Shown here: positions 50,302 to 59,879 of the stretch, piece after piece
How the letters are laid out: each line of letters begins with the position of its first letter
How positions within the stretch are numbered: position 1 is the stretch's first letter
DNA from: Kribbella jiaozuonensis
GTDB lineage: Bacteria > Actinomycetota > Actinomycetes > Propionibacteriales > Kribbellaceae
Length of the DNA stretch: 64,000 nt
Assembly (NCBI RefSeq): GCF_005233875.1
Contig: NZ_SZPZ01000004.1
Location: 1,178,001 to 1,242,000, forward strand
Direction: 5' to 3'
The notes under the pieces: generated by a model
Seen by the model: only the letters and a program-made list of their open reading frames with translations
What the model was told of the DNA's origin: nothing
Database searches by the model: none
Translations under genes and position numbers: made by a program

Positions 50302-51783
50302 TCAGCTGCCGGTCAGCGGGAACTCGGCGGTCAAGGTGGTTCCGGCGCCGCGGGGACTGTCGAGGTTCAGCCGGCCGCCTAGCGCTTCCACCCGGTCGCG
50401 GAGGCCGAGCAGCCCGGTGCCCCGGCTGAAGTCCGCGCCGCCCTGTCCGTTGTCGCGGATCTCGACGCGGAGCGCGTCGCCGGTGATGTCGGTGGTGACC
50501 ACGACCAGCGAAGCCTGCGAGTGTTTCGCGGCGTTGGTCAGAGCCTCGGACACGAAGTAGTAGGCGCTCGCCTCGAGCCGCTCCGACAGGCGCGGCTGCG
50601 CACGGAGCGTCAGGCGGATGGGGATCGTCGACCGGCGGCCCAGTGACTTCAGTGCCGGGCTGAGGCCGCCCTCGGCGAGGATCGCCGGGTGGATTCCGCG
50701 CGCCGTCTCGCGGAGCTCGTCCAGGGCGTCGGTCAGTCCGCCATGGACCTGGTCCAGCTCCGCGGTGAGCTCGGACAACTCAGGCGGCACTTTCGTCTGG
50801 GCTGTCTGCAGCCGGAGCGCGAGTGAGACGAGCCGCTGCTGTGCGCCGTCATGCAGATTGCGCTCGATCTGCCGACGCGTCCGGTCGGCGGTGACCACCA
50901 CGCGGGCGCGGGATGCCATCAGTTCGGCCCGGGCCTCCGCGTTCTCGATCGCGGTGGCGACGAGCTCGGTGAAGCCCGCGATCTGTGCCTCGGTCGCGGC
51001 CGGGAACGGTATGTCGTTGGTCTTGGAGGCGGCAACGACACCCCAGAGGCGGCCGCCCACGGTGACCGGGCAGCCGATCGAGGAACGGATTCCGATGGTC
51101 TGCGCCTCCTGCGCGATCGCGCCCGATGCACCGGCGAAGCTGTCCAGGCGGATCGGTCCGGCGCGTCGGCGTACCTCGCGGGCGATGCTCAGGCCGTCGA
51201 GATCGAACCGCTCACCGACGGCCAGATGGGCGGGCACCCGGCTCCAGGCCGCGACACCGGTGACCGTCCCGTCCGGTTCGTACCGCTCCATCCGCGCGAG
51301 ATCGGCGCCGCAGAGTCGCCCCACCTCTTCGGTCACGGCTGTGAACAGGACACTCGGCGCTACCGCTCGAGCCACCTGAGTGGCGACCCGCCGGAGCGCG
51401 GATTGTTCGTTCGACAGCCGTTGGGCCTCCAGCGCCGCCCGCCGTAGCCGAGCCGCAAGCTCGCCCACGACCACCGCCGTCACGAGAAACACACCCAAGC
51501 CGATCGCGTTCTGGGCGTCGGCAAGCAGGAGGGAGTGCAACGGGCTGACGAAGAAGTACGCGTACGCCCACACGCTGAGCACGGCAGTGACGACGGCGAG
51601 TGGCGTACCCCAGAAGATCGCGATGGGCAGTACGGCGAGCAGATAGAGCACCAGCAGGCTGAGTGTCGGGACGTGGGGCTCGCCGAGCTTGATGAGCCCG
51701 GTCACGGCAGCGACCAGCAGGCCGGCTGCGAGCAGTCCAGTCAGCCGGCGGACAACCGCTGAGCTCGTCCGGCGCCGCTCCAT
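50302..51783 (-). CDS. Sensor histidine kinase with DUF4118, GAF and NarL-type kinase domains
   Basis: A 493-residue kinase. Residues about 15-110 form four DUF4118-type membrane helices (KdpD-like), about 140-285 a GAF domain (VLFTAVTEEVGRLCGADLAR, GIRSSIGCPVTVGGRLWGVV), then HisKA_3 with H311 (RQIERNLHDGAQQRL) and HATPase_c (EALTNAAKHSQASLV, DNGQGGADF, GTGLLGLRDRVEALGG). It heads a leftward cluster with a receiver and a LuxR regulator. The signal is not known; the GAF domain suggests a small ligand. Confidence 0.93.
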   Translation of the reverse strand: MERRRTSSAVVRRLTGLLAAGLLVAAVTGLIKLGEPHVPTLSLLVLYLLAVLPIAIFWGTPLAVVTAVLSVWAYAYFFVSPLHSLLLADAQNAIGLGVFLVTAVVVGELAARLRRAALEAQRLSNEQSALRRVATQVARAVAPSVLFTAVTEEVGRLCGADLARMERYEPDGTVTGVAAWSRVPAHLAVGERFDLDGLSIAREVRRRAGPIRLDSFAGASGAIAQEAQTIGIRSSIGCPVTVGGRLWGVVAASKTNDIPFPAATEAQIAGFTELVATAIENAEARAELMASRARVVVTADRTRRQIERNLHDGAQQRLVSLALRLQTAQTKVPPELSELTAELDQVHGGLTDALDELRETARGIHPAILAEGGLSPALKSLGRRSTIPIRLTLRAQPRLSERLEASAYYFVSEALTNAAKHSQASLVVVTTDITGDALRVEIRDNGQGGADFSRGTGLLGLRDRVEALGGRLNLDSPRGAGTTLTAEFPLTGS

Positions 51784-51879
51784 CCCATCACACTTTCCCC
51801 TGGACGAACGCTAACCGATAGGCCCGGACACGGACACCTAACCGACCGACGCCGCGGTTGCTCGGCTTGGGGCTGTTGG

Positions 51880-52716
51880 TTAGTGGCGGCGTTCTACGTG
51901 GGGTTTGAGGGTGCCGTCGTAGGGGTTGGGTGGGAGGCCTTGGAGTAGGTCGGGTAGGTGGAAGGTTTGGAAGAGGGAGAGGTCGAAGAAGGCGACTGCG
52001 TGGACGATTGCGGTCGCGGTGAGGGTCAGTACCTGGATCTGGAAGGCGCGGTGGAGGTTGTCGCGGGGGTCTCGCATGTAGACGGCGAAGGCGGGGAGGC
52101 CGTTGGCTTTCAGGGGGACGAGGTACTGGTCGCCGGGGCGTTCGGCTGGGCAGTGGGTGGAGATGAGGCGGCCGATGTCGCGGGCGCCGCGGAACCAGGA
52201 GGTGAACGGCGGCATCTCCCAGATCGCGTCGGCGGTGAAGAGCGTGACGATCGCGGGTACGTCGTACTGCTCGAAGGCGGCTCGATAACGGGCGAGGAGC
52301 GCTTCGTCAGGGACGACGGCGCTCGGTCTGACGGTGAGCGGTGTGGGTCGTACGTCGCCCAGGAGGTCCGTGACGCGCGCGGTGGGCCAGCCCTCGATGT
52401 CGTGGAGGATGGTCGCGGCTCGTTCCCGCGGTGGGATGCGTTGGAGGGCGGCGATCAGGCCGAGGTCGATCGGGCGGCCGTCCATCAGATGTTCGGGGAT
52501 GGGTTCGAGCCAGAGGATCTCGGAGCTTTCCGAGAGTGCTCCCTCCGGATGCGCGCTGGGAGCGGCCAGGTCGGACGGGAGCGGACGGCTCCCCGCGCGC
52601 TGCAGACACGCGCGAGTGGCAGCCTCATAACCAGACGTGGAACCAGCGATCTCAACAGCGTCGGTGATGGAGCCGAGCATGCGGTAGCAGTGCGCGATCA
52701 ACCCGGAGTCACCCAT
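51880..52716 (-). CDS. Degenerate sigma-70-like protein with SnoaL-type C-terminus
   Basis: A 278-residue protein related to SigJ/SigX5-type ECF sigma factors. It keeps LIAHCYRMLGSITDA (start of sigma region 2), SEILWLEPIPEHLMD, and ALQRIPPRERAATILHDIEG-WPTARVTDLL (part of region 4), plus a SnoaL-like C-terminus (AFEQYDVPAIVTLFTADAIW, FRGARDIGRLI). The promoter-binding helices of region 2 (about 40 residues) are replaced by a short stretch, and the second half of the region 4 helix-turn-helix is absent. It may have lost sigma activity. Start ATG 52716, 2 bp after the amidase stop, at the tail of a long operon. Confidence 0.75.
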   Translation of the reverse strand: MGDSGLIAHCYRMLGSITDAVEIAGSTSGYEAATRACLQRAGSRPLPSDLAAPSAHPEGALSESSEILWLEPIPEHLMDGRPIDLGLIAALQRIPPRERAATILHDIEGWPTARVTDLLGDVRPTPLTVRPSAVVPDEALLARYRAAFEQYDVPAIVTLFTADAIWEMPPFTSWFRGARDIGRLISTHCPAERPGDQYLVPLKANGLPAFAVYMRDPRDNLHRAFQIQVLTLTATAIVHAVAFFDLSLFQTFHLPDLLQGLPPNPYDGTLKPHVERRH

Positions 52717-52718
52717 AG

Positions 52719-54089
52719 CTACTCCATCGGCCAGGCCCGGCTCTCGGTCTGGTGGTCGGCCAGGTAACCGGCCAATGCCAGTGCCCTCATGTCTTGATGA
52801 TGCGGTACGGCGAGCTGCGCGCCAATGGGCAGCCCCGCAGCGGACCACCCGACGTTGACCGTGGTCGCCGGGTGCTGCGACATGTTGTACGGGACCGTGA
52901 ACCCGATCTGCTCGAACGGTTTCGACGGGTCGTCCGTCGGATAGGCGAGCTCCGCCGGGAACGCGGTGATCGGCGCGACCGGCGACAGAATCACGTCGTA
53001 CGCCGTGAACACCTGCCCGACCGCAGCCGCCATCGCACCCATCTGGCTGTACCCGTGGAACACGTCGGACCCGGACAGATCCCCCGCCGTCGACACCCAC
53101 TCCCGGATCTGCGGCAGCACCTTCGCGCGCCGCTCCTCGGGCAGCGCGGCGATGTCCGTCGCGGAGCGGATCCGCCAGAAACGATCGAGCCCGTCGAGCA
53201 TCTCCCGCGTGATGATCGGGTCGATCGGCTCGACCAGCGCACCCGCCTTCGACAGTACGTCGGCCGTCGCCGACACCGCCGCGATCACGGCCGGATCCAC
53301 CGCCAGCCCGACCCCGGCATCGAGCAACAACGCAACGCGCAGCCCCTCGAGCTCGACCCCGAACTCGTCGTCGGAAGCAGGAAACGACGTGTGGTCACGC
53401 GGGTCGTACCCGGACATCACCGACAACGCCAGCGCCGCGTCACCGGCCGTACGAGTCAACGGTCCGATCGCCCGCCCCGGATACGGATTCCCGACCGCGA
53501 CCCGCCCGTGCGTCGGCTTGAGCCCGACCAACCCACACCAGCCCGCCGGCAACCGGATCGACCCGCCGATGTCCGTCCCGATATGGATCGGCCCGTACCC
53601 AGCCGCCGCCGCGGCCGCCGCACCCGCACTCGACCCACCGGCAGTCTTCGTCACATCCCACGGATTCCGCGTCAGATGATGGAACGTCGACACCCCCGAC
53701 GAGAGCATCCCGTACTCCGGCATCGTCGTCTTGCTGAAGATCACCGCCCCGGCCGACCGCAGCCGCGCAGCAGCCGGCGCATCCTCTACCGCCGGGCTCA
53801 ACAACGTCGCCGCAGTCCCCTGCGGCACCGGCGTACCGCGGGTCGCGATGTTCTCCTTCACCGTCACCGGCACGCCGTCCAGCGCACCCGCCGCCCCCTC
53901 CCGCCAGCGTCGTTCCGACTCGAGCGCCGCCGCCCGTGCCCCTTCGGCGTCGAGCGCGTACAGCGCACAGATCTGCGGCTCGAGAGCGTCCACCCGGGCC
54001 AGCACGTCCTCGATCACCTCGACCGGTGACACCGAGCCGTCGCGGTACTTCGCCAGCAGTTCAACCGCCGTCAGATCGGCGAGACTCAT
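52719..54089 (-). CDS. Amidase (amidase signature family)
   Basis: A 456-residue amidase. The Ser-cisSer-Lys triad is K78 (PVTVKEN), S153 (TAGGSSAG) and S177 (DIGGSIRLP). ATG 54089 has GAGGGG 7 nt upstream; GTG 54095 leaves no room for it. The family hydrolyses amides, and with a peptide/amide-type importer, an SDR and an aldehyde dehydrogenase in the same operon it may release an amine or acid for further oxidation (inference). 11 bp after the SDR stop. Confidence 0.93.
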   Translation of the reverse strand: MSLADLTAVELLAKYRDGSVSPVEVIEDVLARVDALEPQICALYALDAEGARAAALESERRWREGAAGALDGVPVTVKENIATRGTPVPQGTAATLLSPAVEDAPAAARLRSAGAVIFSKTTMPEYGMLSSGVSTFHHLTRNPWDVTKTAGGSSAGAAAAAAAGYGPIHIGTDIGGSIRLPAGWCGLVGLKPTHGRVAVGNPYPGRAIGPLTRTAGDAALALSVMSGYDPRDHTSFPASDDEFGVELEGLRVALLLDAGVGLAVDPAVIAAVSATADVLSKAGALVEPIDPIITREMLDGLDRFWRIRSATDIAALPEERRAKVLPQIREWVSTAGDLSGSDVFHGYSQMGAMAAAVGQVFTAYDVILSPVAPITAFPAELAYPTDDPSKPFEQIGFTVPYNMSQHPATTVNVGWSAAGLPIGAQLAVPHHQDMRALALAGYLADHQTESRAWPME

Positions 54090-54100
54090 ACACACACCCC

Positions 54101-54871
54101 TCAGTTCGGTGGGTCGAAGCGGCCGTCGACCGCGGTCCAGCCGCCGTCGACCGCAAGTACGCTCCCGGTCACGAAGCTCGCCGCGTCGGACGCGAGGTAC
54201 ACGACCGCGCCCGCCAGCTCACTCGGCTGCGCCCACCTGCCGAGCGCACCTTTCTGCGCGTACGCGGCGTACCACGCGGGATCGGCCTTGATCTGCGCCG
54301 TCAGCGGGGTCTCGACGACGCCGGGCGCGATCGCGTTCGCGCGTACGCCGGACGGCCCGAGCTCGGCCGCCGCCGTACGCAACAACTGCACCAGCCCGGC
54401 CTTCGTTGCCGCATACACCGATTGCCCCGGCTCGACCGTGGTCCCGCGGATCGAGCTGAACCCGATGATGCTGCCACTCCCCCGCGCCGCCATCCCCCGC
54501 CCGAACGCGCGGATCAGCTCGAACGAGGCCCGCAGGTTCAGCGACACCACCCGGTCGAACTCCTCGCCGGTGTAGTCGAGCATCCGCTTCCGCACATTGG
54601 TCGCCGCCGTGAACACCAGCACGTCGACGGGATCCAGCTCGTCCACCGCCCGCGCGATCGCAGCGTCATCCAGCACATCCAGCTCGTACGCCGTGAGCTC
54701 GGACCCGGCCGTCGCACGAGCCGCCGCGAGGTCCCGGTCAGCACACGTCACTCGCGCACCCTGCGCAGCCAGTGCCAGCGCACTCTCGCGCCCGATCCCA
54801 CTCCCCGCGCCGATCACCAGCGCGTGCTTGCCATCAAGCCGGAACAGATTCGCGTACTCCATACGGGCCAC
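54101..54871 (-). CDS. Short-chain dehydrogenase/reductase
   Basis: A 256-residue SDR. Cofactor motif GAGSGIG at 21-27, N112 in SLNLRASF, S139/S140 in IIGFSSIRG, and the Y153-K157 pair (YAATK). C-terminal GSVLAVDGGW is typical. It oxidises an alcohol or reduces a ketone with NAD(P). ADRDL near 45 suggests NAD preference. Located 3 bp after the aldehyde dehydrogenase gene, so the two likely act in sequence on one substrate. Confidence 0.94.
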   Translation of the reverse strand: MARMEYANLFRLDGKHALVIGAGSGIGRESALALAAQGARVTCADRDLAAARATAGSELTAYELDVLDDAAIARAVDELDPVDVLVFTAATNVRKRMLDYTGEEFDRVVSLNLRASFELIRAFGRGMAARGSGSIIGFSSIRGTTVEPGQSVYAATKAGLVQLLRTAAAELGPSGVRANAIAPGVVETPLTAQIKADPAWYAAYAQKGALGRWAQPSELAGAVVYLASDAASFVTGSVLAVDGGWTAVDGRFDPPN

Positions 54872-54874
54872 CTC

Positions 54875-56308
54875 TCACGGGCGTGGACGGATGATCGCCA
54901 TGCGGGTTGTGGTCAGTTCCTCGATCGCGAAGCGCGGTCCCTCACGGCCGGTGCCCGAGTCCTTCACCCCGCCGTACGGCATGACGTCGGAGCGGAATCC
55001 GGGTACGTCGTTGATCACCACTCCGCCGACCTCGAGCCGATCGATCGCGGCGAACGCGGTGTCCAGCGAGGACGTGAAGACGCTCGCGTGCAAGCCGTAT
55101 CGCGTCTCGTTCACGGCCCGCAACGCGCTGTCGACATCCGGCACCGATCGCACCGCGATGACCGGTCCGAAGATCTCCTCGTCCCACGCCGGCAGACCAT
55201 CAGGTACGTCGGTCAGCACGATCGGCCCGAGTACGTCGCCCGGCGCCTCGTACGCGATCGACCCGCCGGCATGAACGGCATCCCCGACCCACTGGCGGAC
55301 CCGATCGGTGGACGCCGGGTTGATCAGCGCAGACACCCGCGTCAGAGGGTCGCGCGGGTCGCCGACGACGACGGTCGGCAGCCGAGCACCGAGTTTCTCC
55401 AGCAGTTCCGAGCGGATCGACTCCACCGCGATGACGCGCTGGACCGAGATGCAGGCCTGGCCGGAGGCGTAGTACCCGCCGCGAACGATCGCATCGGCGG
55501 CCGCGTCCAGATCGGCGTCCTCGGCAACGACCAGCGCGGAGTTGGAGCCGAGTTCGAGCAGGACTTTCGTCGGCGCAGCGTCACGCGCGATGCGATGACC
55601 GACAGCCGCAGATCCGGTGAACGAGACGGCACCAACCCGACCGTCGGTGGTGAGCGCCGCGCCGACATCCGCTCCGCCGGTCACCAACTGAACAGCGCTC
55701 TCCGGTGCACCCGCGTCAGCAAGCGCGGAACGCATGAGGTGCACAAGCCACAGCGTGGCAAGCGGCGTCTGCGGCGCCGGCTTCACGATGATCGGGCAGC
55801 CGGCCGCGAACGCAGGCGCGATCTTGTGCGCCGCCAGCAGCAACGGGTAGTTGAAGCCGGTGATCCCGACGACCACGCCGATCGGCTTACGCACCCAGAA
55901 ACCCTGCAGACCTTCACCACTCGGCAGCAGATCCAGCGGCACCGTCTCACCGTGCAGCCGAGCAACCTCTTCCGCCGACGTCTCCAGGGTCAGAAGCGTC
56001 CGATCGATCTCCACCCGGCAGTCGACAAGCGGCTTGCCGGTCTCGAGCACCAGCAGATCCACGAACTCGTTGCGTGCGGCAAGGACCGCGGAATGCACGC
56101 TCTGCAGGACTTTCCGACGCAGGTACGACGGAAGCCGGCCAACCGTCTCGCGGACGGACAGGGCGTTGTCGAGCGCGGCCCGGGCCAGCTCGACGTCGCC
56201 GACCGGTGCGTCCGCGACCGTCGAACCGTCGTACGGGAAGATGACCGGAGCTGTTGCCGCCGCCTCGACCCAGGCCTCACCGATCGGCAGGCCGGCTGGG
56301 AACTTCAC
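54875..56308 (-). CDS. NAD(P)-dependent aldehyde dehydrogenase
   Basis: A 477-residue aldehyde dehydrogenase. Catalytic C286 (SGQACIS), general base E252 (LLELGS), N153 (GITGFNYP) and K176 (VKPAP) are all present, with SFTGSAAVGHRI as cofactor loop. It lies in the cluster branch of phosphonoacetaldehyde/lactaldehyde-like enzymes by look, but the substrate is not fixed by sequence. Start overlaps the OppF-like stop by 4 bp, so it is translated together with the importer. Confidence 0.93.
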   Translation of the reverse strand: MKFPAGLPIGEAWVEAAATAPVIFPYDGSTVADAPVGDVELARAALDNALSVRETVGRLPSYLRRKVLQSVHSAVLAARNEFVDLLVLETGKPLVDCRVEIDRTLLTLETSAEEVARLHGETVPLDLLPSGEGLQGFWVRKPIGVVVGITGFNYPLLLAAHKIAPAFAAGCPIIVKPAPQTPLATLWLVHLMRSALADAGAPESAVQLVTGGADVGAALTTDGRVGAVSFTGSAAVGHRIARDAAPTKVLLELGSNSALVVAEDADLDAAADAIVRGGYYASGQACISVQRVIAVESIRSELLEKLGARLPTVVVGDPRDPLTRVSALINPASTDRVRQWVGDAVHAGGSIAYEAPGDVLGPIVLTDVPDGLPAWDEEIFGPVIAVRSVPDVDSALRAVNETRYGLHASVFTSSLDTAFAAIDRLEVGGVVINDVPGFRSDVMPYGGVKDSGTGREGPRFAIEELTTTRMAIIRPRP

Positions 56309-57174
56309 GCTGGATCTCCCTTCGCGAGCAGGTCGGACGTGGTCGCGCCGGACAGCGCGCGCTGAAGCGTGGGGATGGCCGAGACGAGGCGCTGCGTGTA
56401 CGGGTGCTGCGGAGCGGCGTACACGTCGCCGGTGTAGCCGGTCTCGACGATCTGGCCGGCGTTCATGACGGCCACGCGGTCGCAGACGTGCTTGATCACG
56501 GACAGGTCGTGCGAGACGAACACCAGCGTGAGATTGAGCTCGTCGACCAGGTCGGAGATCAGGTTGAGGACCTGCGCACGGACGGAGACGTCGAGGGCGC
56601 TGACTGGCTCGTCGGCGATCAGGATGCGCGGGCGGGGCGCGAGTGCACGCGCGATCGAGATGCGCTGACGCTGACCGCCGGAGAACTGATGCGGGTACCG
56701 GTCGCCGGCGTCCGCGGACAGGCCGACGGCTTCGAGTAGCTCGCGTACGCGCTCGCCCGAGGCGGGATGGCCTTGGACGACGAGCGGTTCGGCGATGATG
56801 TCGCGGACCCGCATCCGTGGGTCGAGCGAGCTCATCGGGTCCTGGAAGACGAGCTGGAGGTTCTCACGGAGGAAGCGCAGGCGGCGGTCGGACAAACGGG
56901 TGATATCGGTGCCTTCGACAATCACATTGCCGGACGTCGCGCGGTCGAGGGCCGCGATGATCCGGAGCAGCGTGGACTTGCCGCAGCCGGACTCGCCGAC
57001 GATGCCGAATCGCTCGCCCTGCTTGACTTCCAGGCTCACGCCGCGCAGCGCGTGTACGACCGGAGCGGGCTGGAACAGCGAGGTGCGCGGCCGCGGATAG
57101 TCGCGGACGAGATCGACGACCTGGATGGCGGTCGGCGTCTCGAGCTCGTGCGTCGTCGGAATGTGCTCAGGCAT
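56305..57174 (-). CDS. ABC transporter ATP-binding protein (OppF/DppF type)
   Basis: A 289-residue ATPase. Walker A GESGCGKST at 60-68, signature FSGGQRQR, Walker B ILIADEPVSALD and the switch histidine in FVSHDLS. C-terminal extension is of the oligopeptide type. It overlaps the OppD-like gene by 8 bp and the aldehyde dehydrogenase gene by 4 bp. Confidence 0.94.
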   Translation of the reverse strand: MPEHIPTTHELETPTAIQVVDLVRDYPRPRTSLFQPAPVVHALRGVSLEVKQGERFGIVGESGCGKSTLLRIIAALDRATSGNVIVEGTDITRLSDRRLRFLRENLQLVFQDPMSSLDPRMRVRDIIAEPLVVQGHPASGERVRELLEAVGLSADAGDRYPHQFSGGQRQRISIARALAPRPRILIADEPVSALDVSVRAQVLNLISDLVDELNLTLVFVSHDLSVIKHVCDRVAVMNAGQIVETGYTGDVYAAPQHPYTQRLVSAIPTLQRALSGATTSDLLAKGDPA

Positions 57175-58120
57175 CAGTCACCCCCGCAGGGTGATGGCAC
57201 GCGAAGCCCTCCGCCTCGTCGCCCGACCATGGCGGCGACTCTTCGCACAGCGCGGTGGCGTAGGCGCAGCGGGTGCGGAAGACGCAGCCCGACGGGAACT
57301 TGCCCGCGGGCGGCACGTTGCCGGGGATCGTCGTCAGTCGACGGGTGGTCGTGTCGAGGTCGGACGCCGCGAGCAGGCCCTCGGTGTAGCGGTGGCGCGG
57401 GCGCGTGAACACGTCGGCGACGGGACCGGACTCGACGACCCGTCCGCCGTACATCACCAGCACTCGTTCGCAGACGGTCGCGACAACGGCGAGGTCGTGG
57501 GTGATGAAGAGGAGCGCGGACGAGCGGTCCATGACGCCGCGAACGATGAGGTCGAGGACGAGAGCCTGGACAGTGACGTCGAGCGCGGTCGTCGGCTCGT
57601 CGCAGATCAGGAGGGACGGATCGTTGGCCAAGGCAAGCGCCAGGACGACTCGTTGCCGTTGGCCACCGGACAGTTGGTGCGGATACGCGCGCAGGGCGTC
57701 GGCCGGGAGTTGAACGCGTTCGAGCAGCTCCGCGGCGGCCGCACGTGCTGCAGACTTGGGCTTGGTCTTGTGGATCAGCATCGCCTCGGTGAGCTGGTCG
57801 CCGATCCGCATGGTCGGGTTGAGCGCGGTCATCGGCTCCTGGAAGACCATCGCGATGTCGCGACCGCGGACCTGCGACATGCGGCGTTCGTCGGCACCGA
57901 TCAACTCGTGGTCGACACCGTCGAGGCGGACCGAGCCGCCGGCGTACACGTCCTCGGGAAGTAGTCCGAGCACGCTCAACGCGGTCAACGACTTGCCCGA
58001 CCCCGATTCCCCGATCAGCCCGACCCGCTCCCCCGCGCCGACAGTCAGGTCGACATCGGACACCAGCGTCGTGTCGCGGACTTTGACGGACAACCCGCGA
58101 ACCGTCAGCACGTCGCTCAT
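57167..58120 (-). CDS. ABC transporter ATP-binding protein (OppD/DppD type)
   Basis: A 317-residue ATPase. Walker A GESGSGKS at 37-44, signature LSGGQRQR, Walker B LLICDEPTTALD. The C-terminal oligopeptide/dipeptide motif (PSGCVFRTRCAYATALCEES) has the Cys pattern that can hold a 4Fe-4S cluster in relatives. It pairs with the OppF-like ATPase next to it. 4-bp overlap with the permease gene. Confidence 0.94.
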   Translation of the reverse strand: MSDVLTVRGLSVKVRDTTLVSDVDLTVGAGERVGLIGESGSGKSLTALSVLGLLPEDVYAGGSVRLDGVDHELIGADERRMSQVRGRDIAMVFQEPMTALNPTMRIGDQLTEAMLIHKTKPKSAARAAAAELLERVQLPADALRAYPHQLSGGQRQRVVLALALANDPSLLICDEPTTALDVTVQALVLDLIVRGVMDRSSALLFITHDLAVVATVCERVLVMYGGRVVESGPVADVFTRPRHRYTEGLLAASDLDTTTRRLTTIPGNVPPAGKFPSGCVFRTRCAYATALCEESPPWSGDEAEGFACHHPAGVTDA

Positions 58121-58935
58121 CGGCGGTCCTCCAGTTTCGGGTCGAAGCGATCGCGGAGGCCGTCACCGAGCAGGTTGAAGCCGAGTACGGCGATGGCGAT
58201 CGCGATCCCTGGGAAGATCGCCAGCCGCGGAGCGCTGAACAGGAACTCCTGGCTCTCCTGCAGCATCCGGCCCCACGACGGTGTCGGCGGTGGCGTGCCG
58301 TATCCGAGGAACGAGAGCGCCGCCTCCGCGAGTACGGCGATCGCGAACGACACGGAGGCTTGCACCGTGATGAGACTGGTCACGTTGGGCAGCACATGCC
58401 GGACCGCGACCGGCAACGGCCGTCGTCCGGCCGCACGGGCCGCGAGCACGTACTCCGTCCGCATCACCTGCAGCGCGCCGCTCCGGATCACGCGGACGAA
58501 ACTCGGCACCGAAGCGATGCCGATGGCAATCATCGCCGTCAGCGTGCTCGCCCCGAACACGGCGCCGAACATGATTGCCAGCAGCAACGCAGGAAACGCG
58601 AGCAGCAGGTCGTTGCCGCGCATGATCACCTCACTCGGCCAGCGCCGGACCATCGCGGCCAGGATCCCGAGCGGTACGCCGATGACCGCGGCGACGCCCA
58701 CTGCGACGACGCCGACGAACAACGTCGTACGCGAGCCGACCATGATCTGGCTGAGCACGTCGCGCCCGAACTTGTCGGTCCCGAACCAGTGCGACCACGA
58801 CGGCTCCAGCAACCGCGACGCGGGCGTGACCAGGGTGGCGTCGTACGGCGTCCAGACGAACGAGACGAGCGCCATCAGAACGATGAGGCCGACGATCACG
58901 CCGCCGGCGATCAGGCTCGGGTTCAGTCGCCTCAT
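58117..58935 (-). CDS. ABC permease (OppC/DppC type)
   Basis: A 272-residue permease. N-terminal helix followed by HWFGTDKFGRDVLSQIMVGS, the OppC mark, and an EAA-type loop with YVLAARAAGRRPLPVAVRHV. Five to six helices. Overlaps both neighbours by 4 bp. It forms a heterodimer with the DppB-type permease. Confidence 0.94.
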   Translation of the reverse strand: MRRLNPSLIAGGVIVGLIVLMALVSFVWTPYDATLVTPASRLLEPSWSHWFGTDKFGRDVLSQIMVGSRTTLFVGVVAVGVAAVIGVPLGILAAMVRRWPSEVIMRGNDLLLAFPALLLAIMFGAVFGASTLTAMIAIGIASVPSFVRVIRSGALQVMRTEYVLAARAAGRRPLPVAVRHVLPNVTSLITVQASVSFAIAVLAEAALSFLGYGTPPPTPSWGRMLQESQEFLFSAPRLAIFPGIAIAIAVLGFNLLGDGLRDRFDPKLEDRR

Positions 58936-59879
58936 GATGCCGTCCTCAGGCGTGGATCGAGAGCGACGTACAGCAGGTCGACGATGAAGTTGACCAGGAG
59001 AACGGCGAGGACGAGGACCATGACGACGTCTTGGACCAGTAGGAGGTCGCGGTTCGAGACGCCGTCGAGGAGGAGGCTACCGAGGCCGGGGATGACGAAG
59101 ACTCGTTCGACGACGACTGCGCCGATGAGAAGGGTCGCGAGCTGGAGGCCCAGGACTGTTACGACGGGGACGGCGGCGTTGCGGAGGCCATGACGCCAGA
59201 GGGCTTGAAAGGGCTTCAGGCCTTTGGCTCGCGCGGTACGGAGGTAGTCCTCGCGGAGGACGTCGAGGACCGCGCTGCGGACATACCGGGTGAGGACGGC
59301 GCCTTGGACCAGGCCGAGTGAGAGCGCCGGCAGGATCAGCTGCTTCAGGAACATCCCGGGGTCCTGCGCGGGCGGGGTCCAGCCGTTCGCGGGCAGCCAG
59401 CCGAGCTTCACCGCGAACACGACGATGAGCAGGATCCCGGCGAGGAACGCCGGTACGGCGACGCCGACCTGGGAGACCGCGGACAGCGCCAACCCGGACA
59501 GCTTGCGGTGCCGCGCGGCCATGATCGTGCCGGCCGGGACGGCGACGAGCAGCGCGATGATCATCCCGGCCACGACCAGCCACAGCGTCACCTGCAGGCG
59601 ATCGAACACCTGCGGCCCGATCGCCACCTTCGACACGTACGACGTACCGAGGTCGCCGTGCAGCAGTCCGCCCAACCAGTCGAAGTACTGCGTCGGCAGC
59701 GGGCGGTCGAGGCCGAACTGCTGCCGCAACTCGGCCACCGCCTCATCGGACGCGTTCACACCGAGCGCGACCCGGGCGGGGTCGCCGGGCAGCACCGCCA
59801 TGAACGCGAACACCAGCACCGAGCTCACCGCAAGACTGACCAAGAACACGCCGGTGCGCTCGATCAGGCGGAGAATCAT
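58932..59879 (-). CDS. ABC permease (OppB/DppB type)
   Basis: A 315-residue permease. LPGDPARVALGVNASDEAVA and LRQQFGLDRPLPTQYFDWLG near 30-75 are the DppB marks, and DYLRTARAKGLKPFQALWRH the EAA loop near 225. Six helices. Overlaps the binding-protein stop and the DppC-type start by 4 bp each. Confidence 0.94.
   Translation of the reverse strand: MILRLIERTGVFLVSLAVSSVLVFAFMAVLPGDPARVALGVNASDEAVAELRQQFGLDRPLPTQYFDWLGGLLHGDLGTSYVSKVAIGPQVFDRLQVTLWLVVAGMIIALLVAVPAGTIMAARHRKLSGLALSAVSQVGVAVPAFLAGILLIVVFAVKLGWLPANGWTPPAQDPGMFLKQLILPALSLGLVQGAVLTRYVRSAVLDVLREDYLRTARAKGLKPFQALWRHGLRNAAVPVVTVLGLQLATLLIGAVVVERVFVIPGLGSLLLDGVSNRDLLLVQDVVMVLVLAVLLVNFIVDLLYVALDPRLRTAS

Noticed and set aside
52717..53100. 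N-terminal extension of the sigma-like gene
   Set aside because: Antisense-frame reading inside the amidase gene; homology to sigma factors starts only at GDSGLIAHCYRML.
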